From Planktothrix sp. UBA8402 (GTDB taxonomy: Bacteria; Cyanobacteriota; Cyanobacteriia; Cyanobacteriales; Microcoleaceae): 5,275 nt of DNA. The position numbers were made by a program, and so were the translations under genes. The notes below the pieces were generated by a model. It worked only from the letters and a program-made list of their open reading frames with translations, searched no databases and had not been told where the DNA came from. Positions 1 through 5,107 of this stretch are shown here, piece by piece (position 1 is the first letter of the stretch; the number at the start of each line of letters is the position of its first letter). The stretch lies in assembly GCA_003456035.1 (NCBI GenBank), contig DMPJ01000374.1:1-5275 (forward strand), given 5' to 3'.

Positions 1-374
1 GTTACTGTTCGAGGAATACGGGGTTGAGGTTGAGAAAATTGGGATTGATTTTGTGGATTTGCTGCCCATAAAGCTAAATCTTGCCAAGTATTTATTGAGC
101 TTCCATTGACAAGTTGTGGGGCTGACAAATTCAGAGAGCGTGCTTCTTCTAATGTATATAAAGAAATAAAACCTGGGGATATCTTAAATTTACTTAGGAT
201 GTTTTGTAATTGATCCCTTCTCTGTGGTAAAGATAATTCCTTAAAGCGATCGCTTACAATTGTTAAATTCAAAAGTCCAGAAGTTGAAATAATGATGTCA
301 GTCCATTCCTGCGGACTCTGCACATAAGTGTCCGTAAGCTGCCGTTTCAATGATAGTTGCCAGATTTCCTCCAT
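1..374 (-). CDS. Partial gene: N-terminal part of an unrecognised protein with a BolA-like segment (runs off left edge)
   Basis: An open frame starts with ATG at 374 and continues without a stop to base 1, giving 124 visible residues; the C-terminal part lies outside the window. The start is supported by AGAGG six bases upstream and by its place 10 bases after the stop of the HEPN-like gene, so the two are probably co-transcribed and translationally coupled. Residues 36-78 (LNLTIVSDRFKELSLPQRR, then a helix, then ISLYTLEEA) follow the order of the BolA core: a beta strand, V-S-x-x-F, an R-rich helix start, then T-x-E-E. The His of the usual BolA RHR is replaced (QRR). Residues 106-124 form a Gln/Pro-rich linker ending PQPRIPRTV, typical of a hinge before a larger domain. 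My recollection is that similar linkers precede a KGGVGR-type P-loop ATPase, but no such motif is visible here. The coding call is good; the function is unknown. Confidence 0.75.
   Translation of the reverse strand, partial: MEEIWQLSLKRQLTDTYVQSPQEWTDIIISTSGLLNLTIVSDRFKELSLPQRRDQLQNILSKFKISPGFISLYTLEEARSLNLSAPQLVNGSSINTWQDLALWAANPQNQSQFSQPQPRIPRTV
246..253. repeat. HIP1 octamer GCGATCGC
   Basis: This is a perfect copy of the highly iterated palindrome of cyanobacterial genomes. It lies inside the partial BolA-like gene (codons for S-D-R). It supports the cyanobacterial origin and suggests this accessory-looking gene has resided in a HIP1-rich genome for some time. Confidence 0.9.
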
Positions 375-384
375 ATCTGCCTCT

Positions 385-819
385 TTAAAGTTTAGTAGCT
401 TGCTTCTGTAACCAACCTATGAGACTTTTATAGGCAAATAGCCATTGCTTATACTCTGGATCATTAGGTTCATTACTAGAGTAGCGCATATCTATAAAAT
501 GTTGATTTTTCGGATTTTCAACTGTGACTAACCATTTCATTACTTCCGGCAAATTTTGAACCCTAGTATGGAGTCGATTGTGACGCTTCAAAGCATCTTG
601 AAAACTATGTCGTGGATTTGTGATTGTGTGTCCAGGAGAGTTATCGTCAGTTTTCCATTCTCTGCTTGCACCTTTGGGTAATGAAGCCAATATCATTGAT
701 TTTAGCAGACACTCTATGGTAACACCACCAAAGTGCATGGCGGCTACTTTTCGGTTAGATGAACAAAGTATTTCGGTATCGTTATGACGCTGTAAAAAAG
801 CGGCTTGGTAATCTTCCAT
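385..819 (-). CDS. HEPN-like helical protein, 144 aa
   Basis: This encodes a small, mainly alpha-helical protein. Residues 22-50 (NRKVAAMHFGGVTIECLLK and onward) resemble the long helix of HEPN-domain proteins, where small residues and a conserved E-x-x-LK pack the four-helix bundle. A DMRYSS segment near residues 110-115 and a final amphipathic helix (about 122-142) fit the end of that fold. An R23-x5-H29 spacing matches the RX4-6H formula of HEPN ribonucleases. It sits in the early helix rather than the usual late one, so enzymatic activity is doubtful. I chose the ATG at 819; a TTG at 849 adds ten residues, and neither has a strong Shine-Dalgarno. The gene is first in an operon with the partial BolA-like gene downstream. 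HEPN proteins often pair with a partner as toxin, antitoxin or sensor. Family assignment is by eye and tentative; the coding call is firmer. Confidence 0.7.
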   Translation of the reverse strand: MEDYQAAFLQRHNDTEILCSSNRKVAAMHFGGVTIECLLKSMILASLPKGASREWKTDDNSPGHTITNPRHSFQDALKRHNRLHTRVQNLPEVMKWLVTVENPKNQHFIDMRYSSNEPNDPEYKQWLFAYKSLIGWLQKQATKL

Positions 820-883
820 GTTTACTAGACGTTTTGTGAAAATGATCAATGTAACAAATAATTCTCTTGTCTCTAATTTTAGA

Positions 884-889
884 TATAAT
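884..889 (+). promoter_or_regulatory. Putative -10 box (TATAAT) of the aldo/keto reductase gene
   Basis: A perfect TATAAT lies 26 bases upstream of the ATG at 916. No good TTGACA-like -35 is seen at 16-18 bases upstream (861-866 reads ATTCTC), which is common in cyanobacterial promoters. The AT-rich stretch also reads TATTAT on the other strand (minus), so the divergent HEPN-like gene may use an overlapping promoter. The reductase ribosome binding site is GAGG at 904-907, eight bases before ATG. Confidence 0.5.
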
Positions 890-915
890 AATAACCTACA
901 ACTGAGGAACTTAAC

Positions 916-1878
916 ATGGAAAAACGAATTCTAGGCCAATCTGATATTTTAATTACTCCAATTTTAATCGGAACTTGGCAAGCGGGAAAACGGATGTGGG
1001 TGGGAATTGAAGATGCAGAAACTATTAAAGCCATTCGTGCCGCCTTTGATGCGGGTATTACCACCGTTGATACCGCAGAAATTTATGGGGAAGGACACTC
1101 GGAACAAATTGTAGCTCAAGCCTTATCTGATGTCCGAGATCAAGTTATTTATGCTAGTAAAGTTTTTGCAAATCATTTAAAATATGATCAAGTGATTGAA
1201 GCCTGTGAACTATCTTTAAAAAATCTGAATACGGATTATATTGATTTATATCAAATTCATTGGCCTTCTGGATTTATGAATTCGGAAATTGTTCCTATTG
1301 CAGAAACAATGGGGGCTTTAAACGACTTAAAAGAACAGGGCAAAATTCGGGCAATTGGGGTTTCTAATTTTTCTCGTTCTCAGTTAGAAGAAGCAGCACA
1401 ATATGGAAGAATAGAAAGTTTACAACCGCCCTATTCTTTATTCTGGCGTAATGTAGAAACAGATGCTATGCCCTATTGCATTGAACAGAATATTTCTATT
1501 TTAGCCTATTCTCCCTTAGCCCAAGGTTTATTAACCGGAAAATTCGGCCCTAATCATCAATTTGCTGAGGGAGATCATCGGTCTAAAAATAAATTATTTG
1601 CCAATAAAGACCATTATCAACGGGTGCAAAATGCCTTAGAACAATTACGACCAATTGCAGAAAGTTATCAATGTAGTTTAGGACAATTAGCGATCGCTTG
1701 GTTAATTTATCAACCCCAGACTAACGCTATTATCGGGTTCAGAAATGTTCAACAAGCCGAACAAAATACTCAAGCTGCTCAGATTAATCTTTCTCCTGAA
1801 GATTTAGCAAAAATTGATAAAATCGGACGGACTGTTACTGATCATTTAGATGATAGTCCCGTGATGTGGGATTTTTAA
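916..1878 (+). CDS. Aldo/keto reductase family oxidoreductase
   Basis: This is a 320-residue NAD(P)H-dependent oxidoreductase of the AKR superfamily, a cytoplasmic TIM barrel that reduces aldehydes and ketones; its physiological substrate cannot be told from sequence. The full catalytic tetrad is visible: D52 and Y57 in VDTAEIYG, K82 in YASKVF and H115 in YQIHWP. GVSNFS near residue 147 is the family's second signature. SPLAQGLLTGKF and the late IIGFRNVQQAEQN segment form the cofactor phosphate and ribose binding region, with the Arg suggesting NADPH. The length is normal for the family. The closest overall style is the AKR11-15 type (IolS, GSP69, YghZ-like). The start ATG has GAGG eight bases upstream. 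The gene is flanked by its own -10 box and an intrinsic terminator, so it is probably monocistronic. Nothing is broken or missing. The family call is secure; the exact substrate is unknown. Confidence 0.96.
   Translation: MEKRILGQSDILITPILIGTWQAGKRMWVGIEDAETIKAIRAAFDAGITTVDTAEIYGEGHSEQIVAQALSDVRDQVIYASKVFANHLKYDQVIEACELSLKNLNTDYIDLYQIHWPSGFMNSEIVPIAETMGALNDLKEQGKIRAIGVSNFSRSQLEEAAQYGRIESLQPPYSLFWRNVETDAMPYCIEQNISILAYSPLAQGLLTGKFGPNHQFAEGDHRSKNKLFANKDHYQRVQNALEQLRPIAESYQCSLGQLAIAWLIYQPQTNAIIGFRNVQQAEQNTQAAQINLSPEDLAKIDKIGRTVTDHLDDSPVMWDF
1690..1697. repeat. HIP1 octamer GCGATCGC
   Basis: This is a second perfect HIP1 palindrome, inside the aldo/keto reductase gene, encoding part of L-A-I-A. 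No further copies were seen in the window. Confidence 0.9.
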
Positions 1879-1908
1879 AAAGTAACATGAACTCAACAAT
1901 TTTTATAG

Positions 1909-1968
1909 AGCTATCTATTGATTAAATTAGTATTTTTTAGATTAATCTATAGATAGCTTTTTCTTTTC
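1909..1968 (+). terminator. Intrinsic terminator after the aldo/keto reductase gene
   Basis: AGCTATCTAT (1909-1918) pairs perfectly with ATAGATAGCT (1949-1958). After one T-T mismatch, GATTAA (1920-1925) pairs with TTAATC (1942-1947). The loop is 16 bases and a T-rich run (TTTTTCTTTTC) follows the stem directly. It begins 30 bases after the stop codon. The stem is AU-rich but long. The opposite strand lacks a matching T-run, so it acts mainly on plus-strand transcripts. Confidence 0.85.
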
Positions 1969-2183
1969 TATTTTTTATACCTATCTCATCCTTTTATAGC
2001 AGAAAATAGGGAAATTGTAGGGTAAGCCTTGCCCACCATGCCGATTGGTGAATTTAGCTCTAATAAATCAAATAGAATCTCAACATAATTATATAGTCCT
2101 AATGGCTAAATATTTTTTGATTTCTATCTCTATAGTGGGATGTTTAATTTAATCAATTAATTCAAGATAAGAAAGTAAAAACA
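1969..2183. other. Intergenic stretch without a recognisable gene
   Basis: The gap between the aldo/keto reductase stop (1878) and the lipoprotein start (2241) is 362 bases. Besides the terminator, the repeat at 2016-2039 and the dyad and promoter region after 2184 (all listed separately), this part is AT-rich and has no open frame with a convincing start or family signature on either strand. A TATAGT at 2131-2136 could be an upstream -10 box, but has no -35 at the right distance. Confidence 0.6.
2016..2039. repeat. Degenerate dispersed hairpin repeat (GTAGGGT...GCCCACC type)
   Basis: TGTAGGGTAAGCCTTGCCCA followed by CCAT resembles the GTAGGGTGGGCA..TGCCCACC repeats scattered between genes in cyanobacteria. 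Here the stem is imperfect (GGGTAAGC against GCCCACC), so it looks like a decayed copy. It is related in style to the four-copy array at 3909-4146. Confidence 0.55.
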
Positions 2184-2205
2184 GATCAAAAAAACAGCTT
2201 TGATC
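2184..2205. promoter_or_regulatory. Dyad (possible operator) upstream of the lipoprotein gene, with a -10-like box just after
   Basis: GATCAAA (2184-2190) and TTTGATC (2199-2205) form a perfect 7-base inverted repeat with an 8-base spacer. A -10-like TATTAT lies at 2209-2214, so the dyad would cover the -35/spacer region. No consensus -35 is visible, which would fit a promoter needing an activator. No known regulator site is recognised; the regulatory role is inferred from position. Confidence 0.35.
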
Positions 2206-2218
2206 ATCTATTATGTTT

Positions 2219-2238
2219 CGCCTAAAAAATAGGAGGCG
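2219..2238 (+). promoter_or_regulatory. Strong ribosome binding site within a small hairpin
   Basis: AGGAGG at 2231-2236 lies four bases before the ATG at 2241, a near-perfect Shine-Dalgarno. CGCCT (2219-2223) can pair with AGGCG (2234-2238), leaving a 10-base loop and covering half of the Shine-Dalgarno. This could dampen translation; the stem is only five base pairs. Confidence 0.4.
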
Positions 2239-2240
2239 CA

Positions 2241-2735
2241 ATGCAAACACTATCCCCCATCAAGCATCATAAATTTGCACAACCGATGGCGTTATTAATG
2301 TCCGTGTTGTTGATGGTTCCGCTTTTAAATGCTTGTGGCGGTTCTAAAAGCTATAGTAGTCCGCCGCCTCCGGTGGACGATACCCGGGGGGGAGCCGTTG
2401 CGCCTCCACCTGCTCAACAACCTCAAGCAAAACAAGGATTTTCCAATGGTCAGAAAGTTGCAGTTTTAGTAGGAGCAGCGGCTCTTTACTATATATATAA
2501 TCAACATAAAGATCGACAAGAACAGGGGTCACAGGGTAAATATTATTTATCCAAAAATGGCCGGGTTTATTATCGAGATGCGGAAGGTCGCGCCCATTGG
2601 GTAACTCCCCCAGTAGAAGGAATTCAGGTTCCAGAAGAACAAGCTAGACCCTATCAAGATTTTCAGGGATATAACGGCAAATCTACAGGTTTAAATATCA
2701 ATGATGTTATTCAAAATCCTGTCCCTGCACGTTAA
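2241..2735 (+). CDS. Putative proline-rich lipoprotein, 164 aa
   Basis: No known enzyme family is recognised. Residues 16-29 form a hydrophobic signal segment ending in a lipobox (LLNAC, lipidated Cys at 32), so the mature protein should be anchored by lipid to a membrane facing the periplasm. A Pro/Gln-rich low-complexity tether follows (41-65, with PPPP and APPPAQQPQ). A second hydrophobic stretch at 73-86 (VAVLVGAAALYYIY) is followed by charged NQHKDRQEQ. The C-terminal part holds a Tyr-rich segment, KYYLSKNGRVYYRDAEGR (100-117), then HWVTPP, suggesting a small beta structure. The start is fixed by AGGAGG four bases upstream. The next gene follows after 51 bases with no terminator between, so they are probably co-transcribed. 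A run of seven G at 2386-2392 falls in the low-complexity part. The role is unknown; an envelope-associated protein is likely. Confidence 0.85.
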   Translation: MQTLSPIKHHKFAQPMALLMSVLLMVPLLNACGGSKSYSSPPPPVDDTRGGAVAPPPAQQPQAKQGFSNGQKVAVLVGAAALYYIYNQHKDRQEQGSQGKYYLSKNGRVYYRDAEGRAHWVTPPVEGIQVPEEQARPYQDFQGYNGKSTGLNINDVIQNPVPAR

Positions 2736-2786
2736 AAACCGATCAGTTTATTCACAGATTAAAGTAATAGAAAAAGGAACAAAATC

Positions 2787-3050
2787 ATGGTTGAAAATTT
2801 TTTAAGAAAAATAGCTGACTCTGTTTTAAACCCTGATCAGCAACATAATGATAATGAGAATCAACAAGTTTATCCCGCCAGTGAAGATCCCTATGGAGAT
2901 CCGGCGAATGAGGAAAGATTTCCGAATGTCCGCCCCGCCAGTGAAGATCCTTATGGAGATCCGGCGGATGAGGGACAATTTGGCAATGTCCGCCCCGCTA
3001 GTGAAGATCCTTATGGTGATCCGGCGGATGAGGAAAATCGTCGAGTTTAG
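2787..3050 (+). CDS. Small acidic protein with three 20-residue tandem repeats
   Basis: This is an 87-residue protein of unrecognised family. Residues 1-27 are an amphipathic N-terminus (VENFLRKIADSVL) plus an Asn/Gln/Asp-rich linker. From residue 28 to the last residue it consists of exactly three 20-residue units sharing the core PASEDPYGDPA-[ND]-E; unit starts are V28, V48 and V68. The protein is strongly acidic (21 Asp/Glu against 7 Lys/Arg) and likely disordered. It has no signal peptide or membrane segment. AAGGA eight bases before ATG supports the start. It lies 51 bases after the lipoprotein gene on the same strand and may work with it. The 60-base DNA repeat makes copy number prone to change. 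It converges with the phosphatase gene, 32 bases between stops, and no terminator is evident there. Synonymous third-base differences between units (GCC/GCT, CCC/CCT, GGA/GGT) favour real coding. Confidence 0.8.
   Translation: MVENFLRKIADSVLNPDQQHNDNENQQVYPASEDPYGDPANEERFPNVRPASEDPYGDPADEGQFGNVRPASEDPYGDPADEENRRV
2868..3047 (+). repeat. Coding minisatellite, three 60-base units
   Basis: The units are 2868-2927, 2928-2987 and 2988-3047. The first 45 or so bases of each unit are nearly identical, units 2 and 3 most so, while the last third diverges. The repeat ends exactly at the stop codon. Confidence 0.95.
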
Positions 3051-3082
3051 GAGTTTTTAGGGACGGTTTATGGCAATCGCTT

Positions 3083-3901
3083 TTATATTTCCCAACTCGA
3101 TAAAGGCGGTGTTTTTATTAACGCTTGACTTAAACTTTCATGTAAATAACCATTAGTTGCTAAAATTCGACCGGAACTAATTTGAAACGGACTGGTATCA
3201 TAAGCTGTTACTTTCCCTCCCGCTTCTTCTACTAATACAATTCCCGCCGCCATATCCCAAGGAGATAAACCCCGTTCCCAATAGCCATCTAAACGTCCAC
3301 AGGCGGTATGAGCTAAATCAATTGAAGCCGCACCACTGCGACGAACTCCCTGGGTTAAATGGGTTAAATAGGCAAATTCGGCATAATTATTATCCGTCGT
3401 TTCTCTACGGTCATAAGCAAAACCTGTAACCAATAAACTTTTATCTAAACTATCAGTTTTAGACACACTAATTAAACGGTTATTACAGGTTGCTCCTAAT
3501 CCTTTGGCGGCTTGAAATAATTCATCATGAAAAGGATCATAAATTACCCCCACTTGAGGAACACCATTAATTAATAATCCGATAGAAGCCGAAAAAAACG
3601 GATATTGATGAGCGAAATTAGTAGTTCCATCTAAAGGATCAATAGCCCAAAGATAGGGACTATTTAGATCACCTAATTCCCCTGATTCTTCTGTTAGAAT
3701 ACCATGATCAGGGACATGACGTTCTAACACCGCTAAAATAGCAGCTTCCGACGCCTTATCCGCTTCCGTGACTAAATCCCCAGACCGTCCCTTTTCTTGA
3801 ATATCTTTTAAATTCCCCAAATAGTATTTTAAAACAGTACCTCCCGCCTGAGCAGCTAAGGTGGCAATATCTAAAAAAAACTGTAATTCGTTTCTATTCA
3901 T
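3083..3901 (-). CDS. Inositol monophosphatase family protein
   Basis: This is a 272-residue Mg2+-dependent phosphatase of the IMPase/SuhB/HisN group, soluble and cytoplasmic. All family signatures are present: DLVTEAD (42-48), the metal ligand E71 in the LTEES segment, WAIDPLDGTTNF (85-96) with metal ligands D88 and D91, and WDMAAGIVLVEEAGG from 215, with D216 as the last metal ligand. RRSGAASIDLAHTACGRLDGY (187-207) matches the substrate-side region. Length is typical (E. coli SuhB is about 267). The substrate may be inositol-1-phosphate, histidinol phosphate or another sugar phosphate; the sequence alone does not decide. No Shine-Dalgarno precedes the ATG (upstream reads AATAATAAT). The upstream region is the hairpin array at 3909-4146, so its promoter must lie within or beyond that array. 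The family call is very secure, the substrate uncertain. Confidence 0.96.
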   Translation of the reverse strand: MNRNELQFFLDIATLAAQAGGTVLKYYLGNLKDIQEKGRSGDLVTEADKASEAAILAVLERHVPDHGILTEESGELGDLNSPYLWAIDPLDGTTNFAHQYPFFSASIGLLINGVPQVGVIYDPFHDELFQAAKGLGATCNNRLISVSKTDSLDKSLLVTGFAYDRRETTDNNYAEFAYLTHLTQGVRRSGAASIDLAHTACGRLDGYWERGLSPWDMAAGIVLVEEAGGKVTAYDTSPFQISSGRILATNGYLHESLSQALIKTPPLSSWEI

Positions 3902-3908
3902 ATTATTA

Positions 3909-4146
3909 TTTCAGTAATCAGTTGTAGGGTGCGTAAGTGACAACGCACGCACCATCTTTAAACATCTTTCAACAGTCAGCCGTAGGGTGCGTAAGTGACA
4001 ACGCACGCACCATCTTTAAACATCTTTCAACAGTCAGCCGTAGGGTGCGTAAGTAACAACGCACGCACCATCTTTTTTCTCACCATCTTTCAGTAATCAG
4101 TTGTAGGGTGCGCAAGTAACAACGCACGCACCATCTTTAAATAGCC
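3909..4146. repeat. Four-unit tandem array of hairpin repeats (about 58 bases each)
   Basis: Units start at 3909, 3967, 4025 and 4088; the first two are 58 bases, the third 63. Each carries GTAGGGTGCG(T/C)AAGT followed by AACAACGCACGCACCATC or GACAACGCACGCACCATC, giving a 6-7 base-pair stem (GGTGCGT with ACGCACC) that can also form in a shifted register (GTGCGT with ACGCAC) because ACGC is doubled. Units 1 and 4 share the lead TTTCAGTAATCAGTTG, units 2 and 3 share TTTCAACAGTCAGCCG. The third unit has TTTTTTCT and a duplicated CACCATCTTT at its end. It fills the gap between the SNase-like gene and the phosphatase gene. The core belongs to the dispersed GTAGGGTGCG repeats common between cyanobacterial genes. 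No open frame is seen here. Confidence 0.95.
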
Positions 4147-4155
4147 AACAGCAAA

Positions 4156-4809
4156 TTAAGGCAAATTAGAATTACTCTGCGGTTGTTGCTGTCGAAATTC
4201 TATGGGAGTTAAACGCATGGGTTTTTCTGGATTCCAAATGCCATTTCCCATGAGTCGCGCATATTCTTGAGCATAGTTAAAACGTTGACTATATTGAGTC
4301 TGAAAATTAGAAGTCACCGAGCGATAAATAGAAGATGTTTCCGCTAAAACATATCCCTCTTTAACTAACTGTTCATTAATTAAAGTTCCGTCAAGCCAGA
4401 CATAACCGGAGATGCGACCATAGCGATCTTTTGCGGTTAAATCTGCTTCTAATAGAATTTTTTTACCCTCACAAAGTTGTTTTAAATGTTGTTTTGCTTT
4501 CACTCCCCAAGGATCTTGTTTCAAATCAGGGGCGATAATTCCTGCTAGTCTAACTTGTTGTAAAACCGGAATTTTACCAGTTTTATCGAGAATTTCCAGA
4601 GATTGACCACTAATTACCCGTTCAACTTTGGTAAAAACGCCTTTAGGAAGGTCAGGTTGAGAACAACTGGTCAGCAGAAGCAACAAACCCAATAATATCG
4701 CCCCATACCATTTTCCTCTAAACCTGAAATCAAGTTGATTAATCTTCGTCCAAGGGTAATCCAGTTTTAACTTTACCTTTACCAAAGTAGCGTCCGAACT
4801 GAAGTTCAT
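4156..4809 (-). CDS. SNase-like (thermonuclease-fold) lipoprotein with degenerate active site
   Basis: Numbering uses the ATG at 4809 (217 residues). Residues 35-46 are hydrophobic and end in LTSC, a lipobox with Cys49, so the protein is probably a lipid-anchored envelope protein. The rest follows the staphylococcal nuclease OB fold: VISGQSLEI (65-73), VRLAGIIAPD (86-95), PWGVKAKQHL, DRYGR (128-132) and INEQLVKEGYV. Compared with S. aureus nuclease, the two catalytic Arg are kept (R87, R132), but Asp21 is Gln69, Asp40 is Ile92 and Glu43 is Asp95, so Ca2+-dependent DNase activity is unlikely. The start is uncertain. ATG 4809 has GAGG nine bases upstream, overlaps the ferredoxin gene by 71 bases and leaves a long 34-residue n-region. 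ATG codons at 4839 and 4818 have poorer spacing. No in-frame ATG lies between the ferredoxin stop and the signal segment; a TTG at 4785 or an ATT over the ferredoxin stop would give more usual signal peptides. It is co-transcribed with the ferredoxin. Confidence 0.85.
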   Translation of the reverse strand: MNFSSDATLVKVKLKLDYPWTKINQLDFRFRGKWYGAILLGLLLLLTSCSQPDLPKGVFTKVERVISGQSLEILDKTGKIPVLQQVRLAGIIAPDLKQDPWGVKAKQHLKQLCEGKKILLEADLTAKDRYGRISGYVWLDGTLINEQLVKEGYVLAETSSIYRSVTSNFQTQYSQRFNYAQEYARLMGNGIWNPEKPMRLTPIEFRQQQPQSNSNLP

Positions 4810-5107
4810 ACACTTCATCCTCGTCTTGGGTTTCCACAACTAAATCGGAGCGGGGATAACTCACACACAGCAACGCATATCCCTGTTTTTGCAAGTCTGG
4901 CGAGAGTCCCATCGCTTCCGATTGGTACAACTCCCCAGAGACCACCCGCACGGCACAACTGGTACAGGCGCCATTGCGACAGGAAAAGGGCAGGTCTACC
5001 CCTTGATTTTCGGCGCTTTGCAGAATATATCGGTCTTCGGGGACGTTGACATAAAAACGCTCACCTGTCTGACGATAATGAATTTCTACGCGATGGGAAC
5101 TGGCCAT
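4739..5107 (-). CDS. [2Fe-2S] plant-type ferredoxin with C-terminal extension (FdC2-like)
   Basis: This is a 122-residue soluble electron carrier. The cluster ligands are C43, C48, C51 and C81, in the exact plant-type spacing C-x4-C-x2-C-x29-C (CRNGACTSC ... YALLC). It is longer than photosynthetic PetF (about 97-99 residues): after SDLVVETQDEDE it carries a conserved-looking tail, VYELQFGRYFGKGKV (99-113), plus a Pro/acidic end. Such a tail is, from family knowledge, the mark of FdC2-type ferredoxins of plants and their cyanobacterial homologues, whose partners differ from those of PetF. FNR-dependent photosynthetic transfer is therefore not assumed. I chose ATG 5107; an in-frame TTG at 5143 would add twelve residues. 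The ATG is preceded by nine T and no Shine-Dalgarno. The gene is first in an operon with the overlapping SNase-like gene and diverges from tRNA-Ser. Confidence 0.95.
   Translation of the reverse strand: MASSHRVEIHYRQTGERFYVNVPEDRYILQSAENQGVDLPFSCRNGACTSCAVRVVSGELYQSEAMGLSPDLQKQGYALLCVSYPRSDLVVETQDEDEVYELQFGRYFGKGKVKTGLPLDED

Noticed and set aside
879..1064. Minus-strand open frame of 61 codons
   Set aside because: It lies opposite the start of the aldo/keto reductase gene, covers its promoter and shows no family signature.
2344..2532. Minus-strand open frame of 62 codons
   Set aside because: It lies antisense inside the lipoprotein gene, with no ribosome binding site or recognisable motif.
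2868..3047. Calcium-binding EF-hand or dockerin-like loops in the SEDPYGDPADE repeats
   Set aside because: Acidic residues do not fall in the DxDxDG spacing, and prolines interrupt the loop; acidity alone is not enough.
2848..3060. Plus-strand frame of 70 codons with Arg/Met-rich repeats
   Set aside because: It is the shifted reading of the 60-base minisatellite, which stays open in several frames because 60 is a multiple of three. The frame starting at 2787 has the Shine-Dalgarno and synonymous differences.
3051..3082. Bidirectional terminator between the convergent genes
   Set aside because: I found no stem of useful length in these 32 bases, only scattered T-runs.
3909..4146. CRISPR array
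   Set aside because: The intervals are not unique spacers: the whole 58-base unit is repeated, and the units contain strong self-complementary hairpins of a dispersed repeat type.
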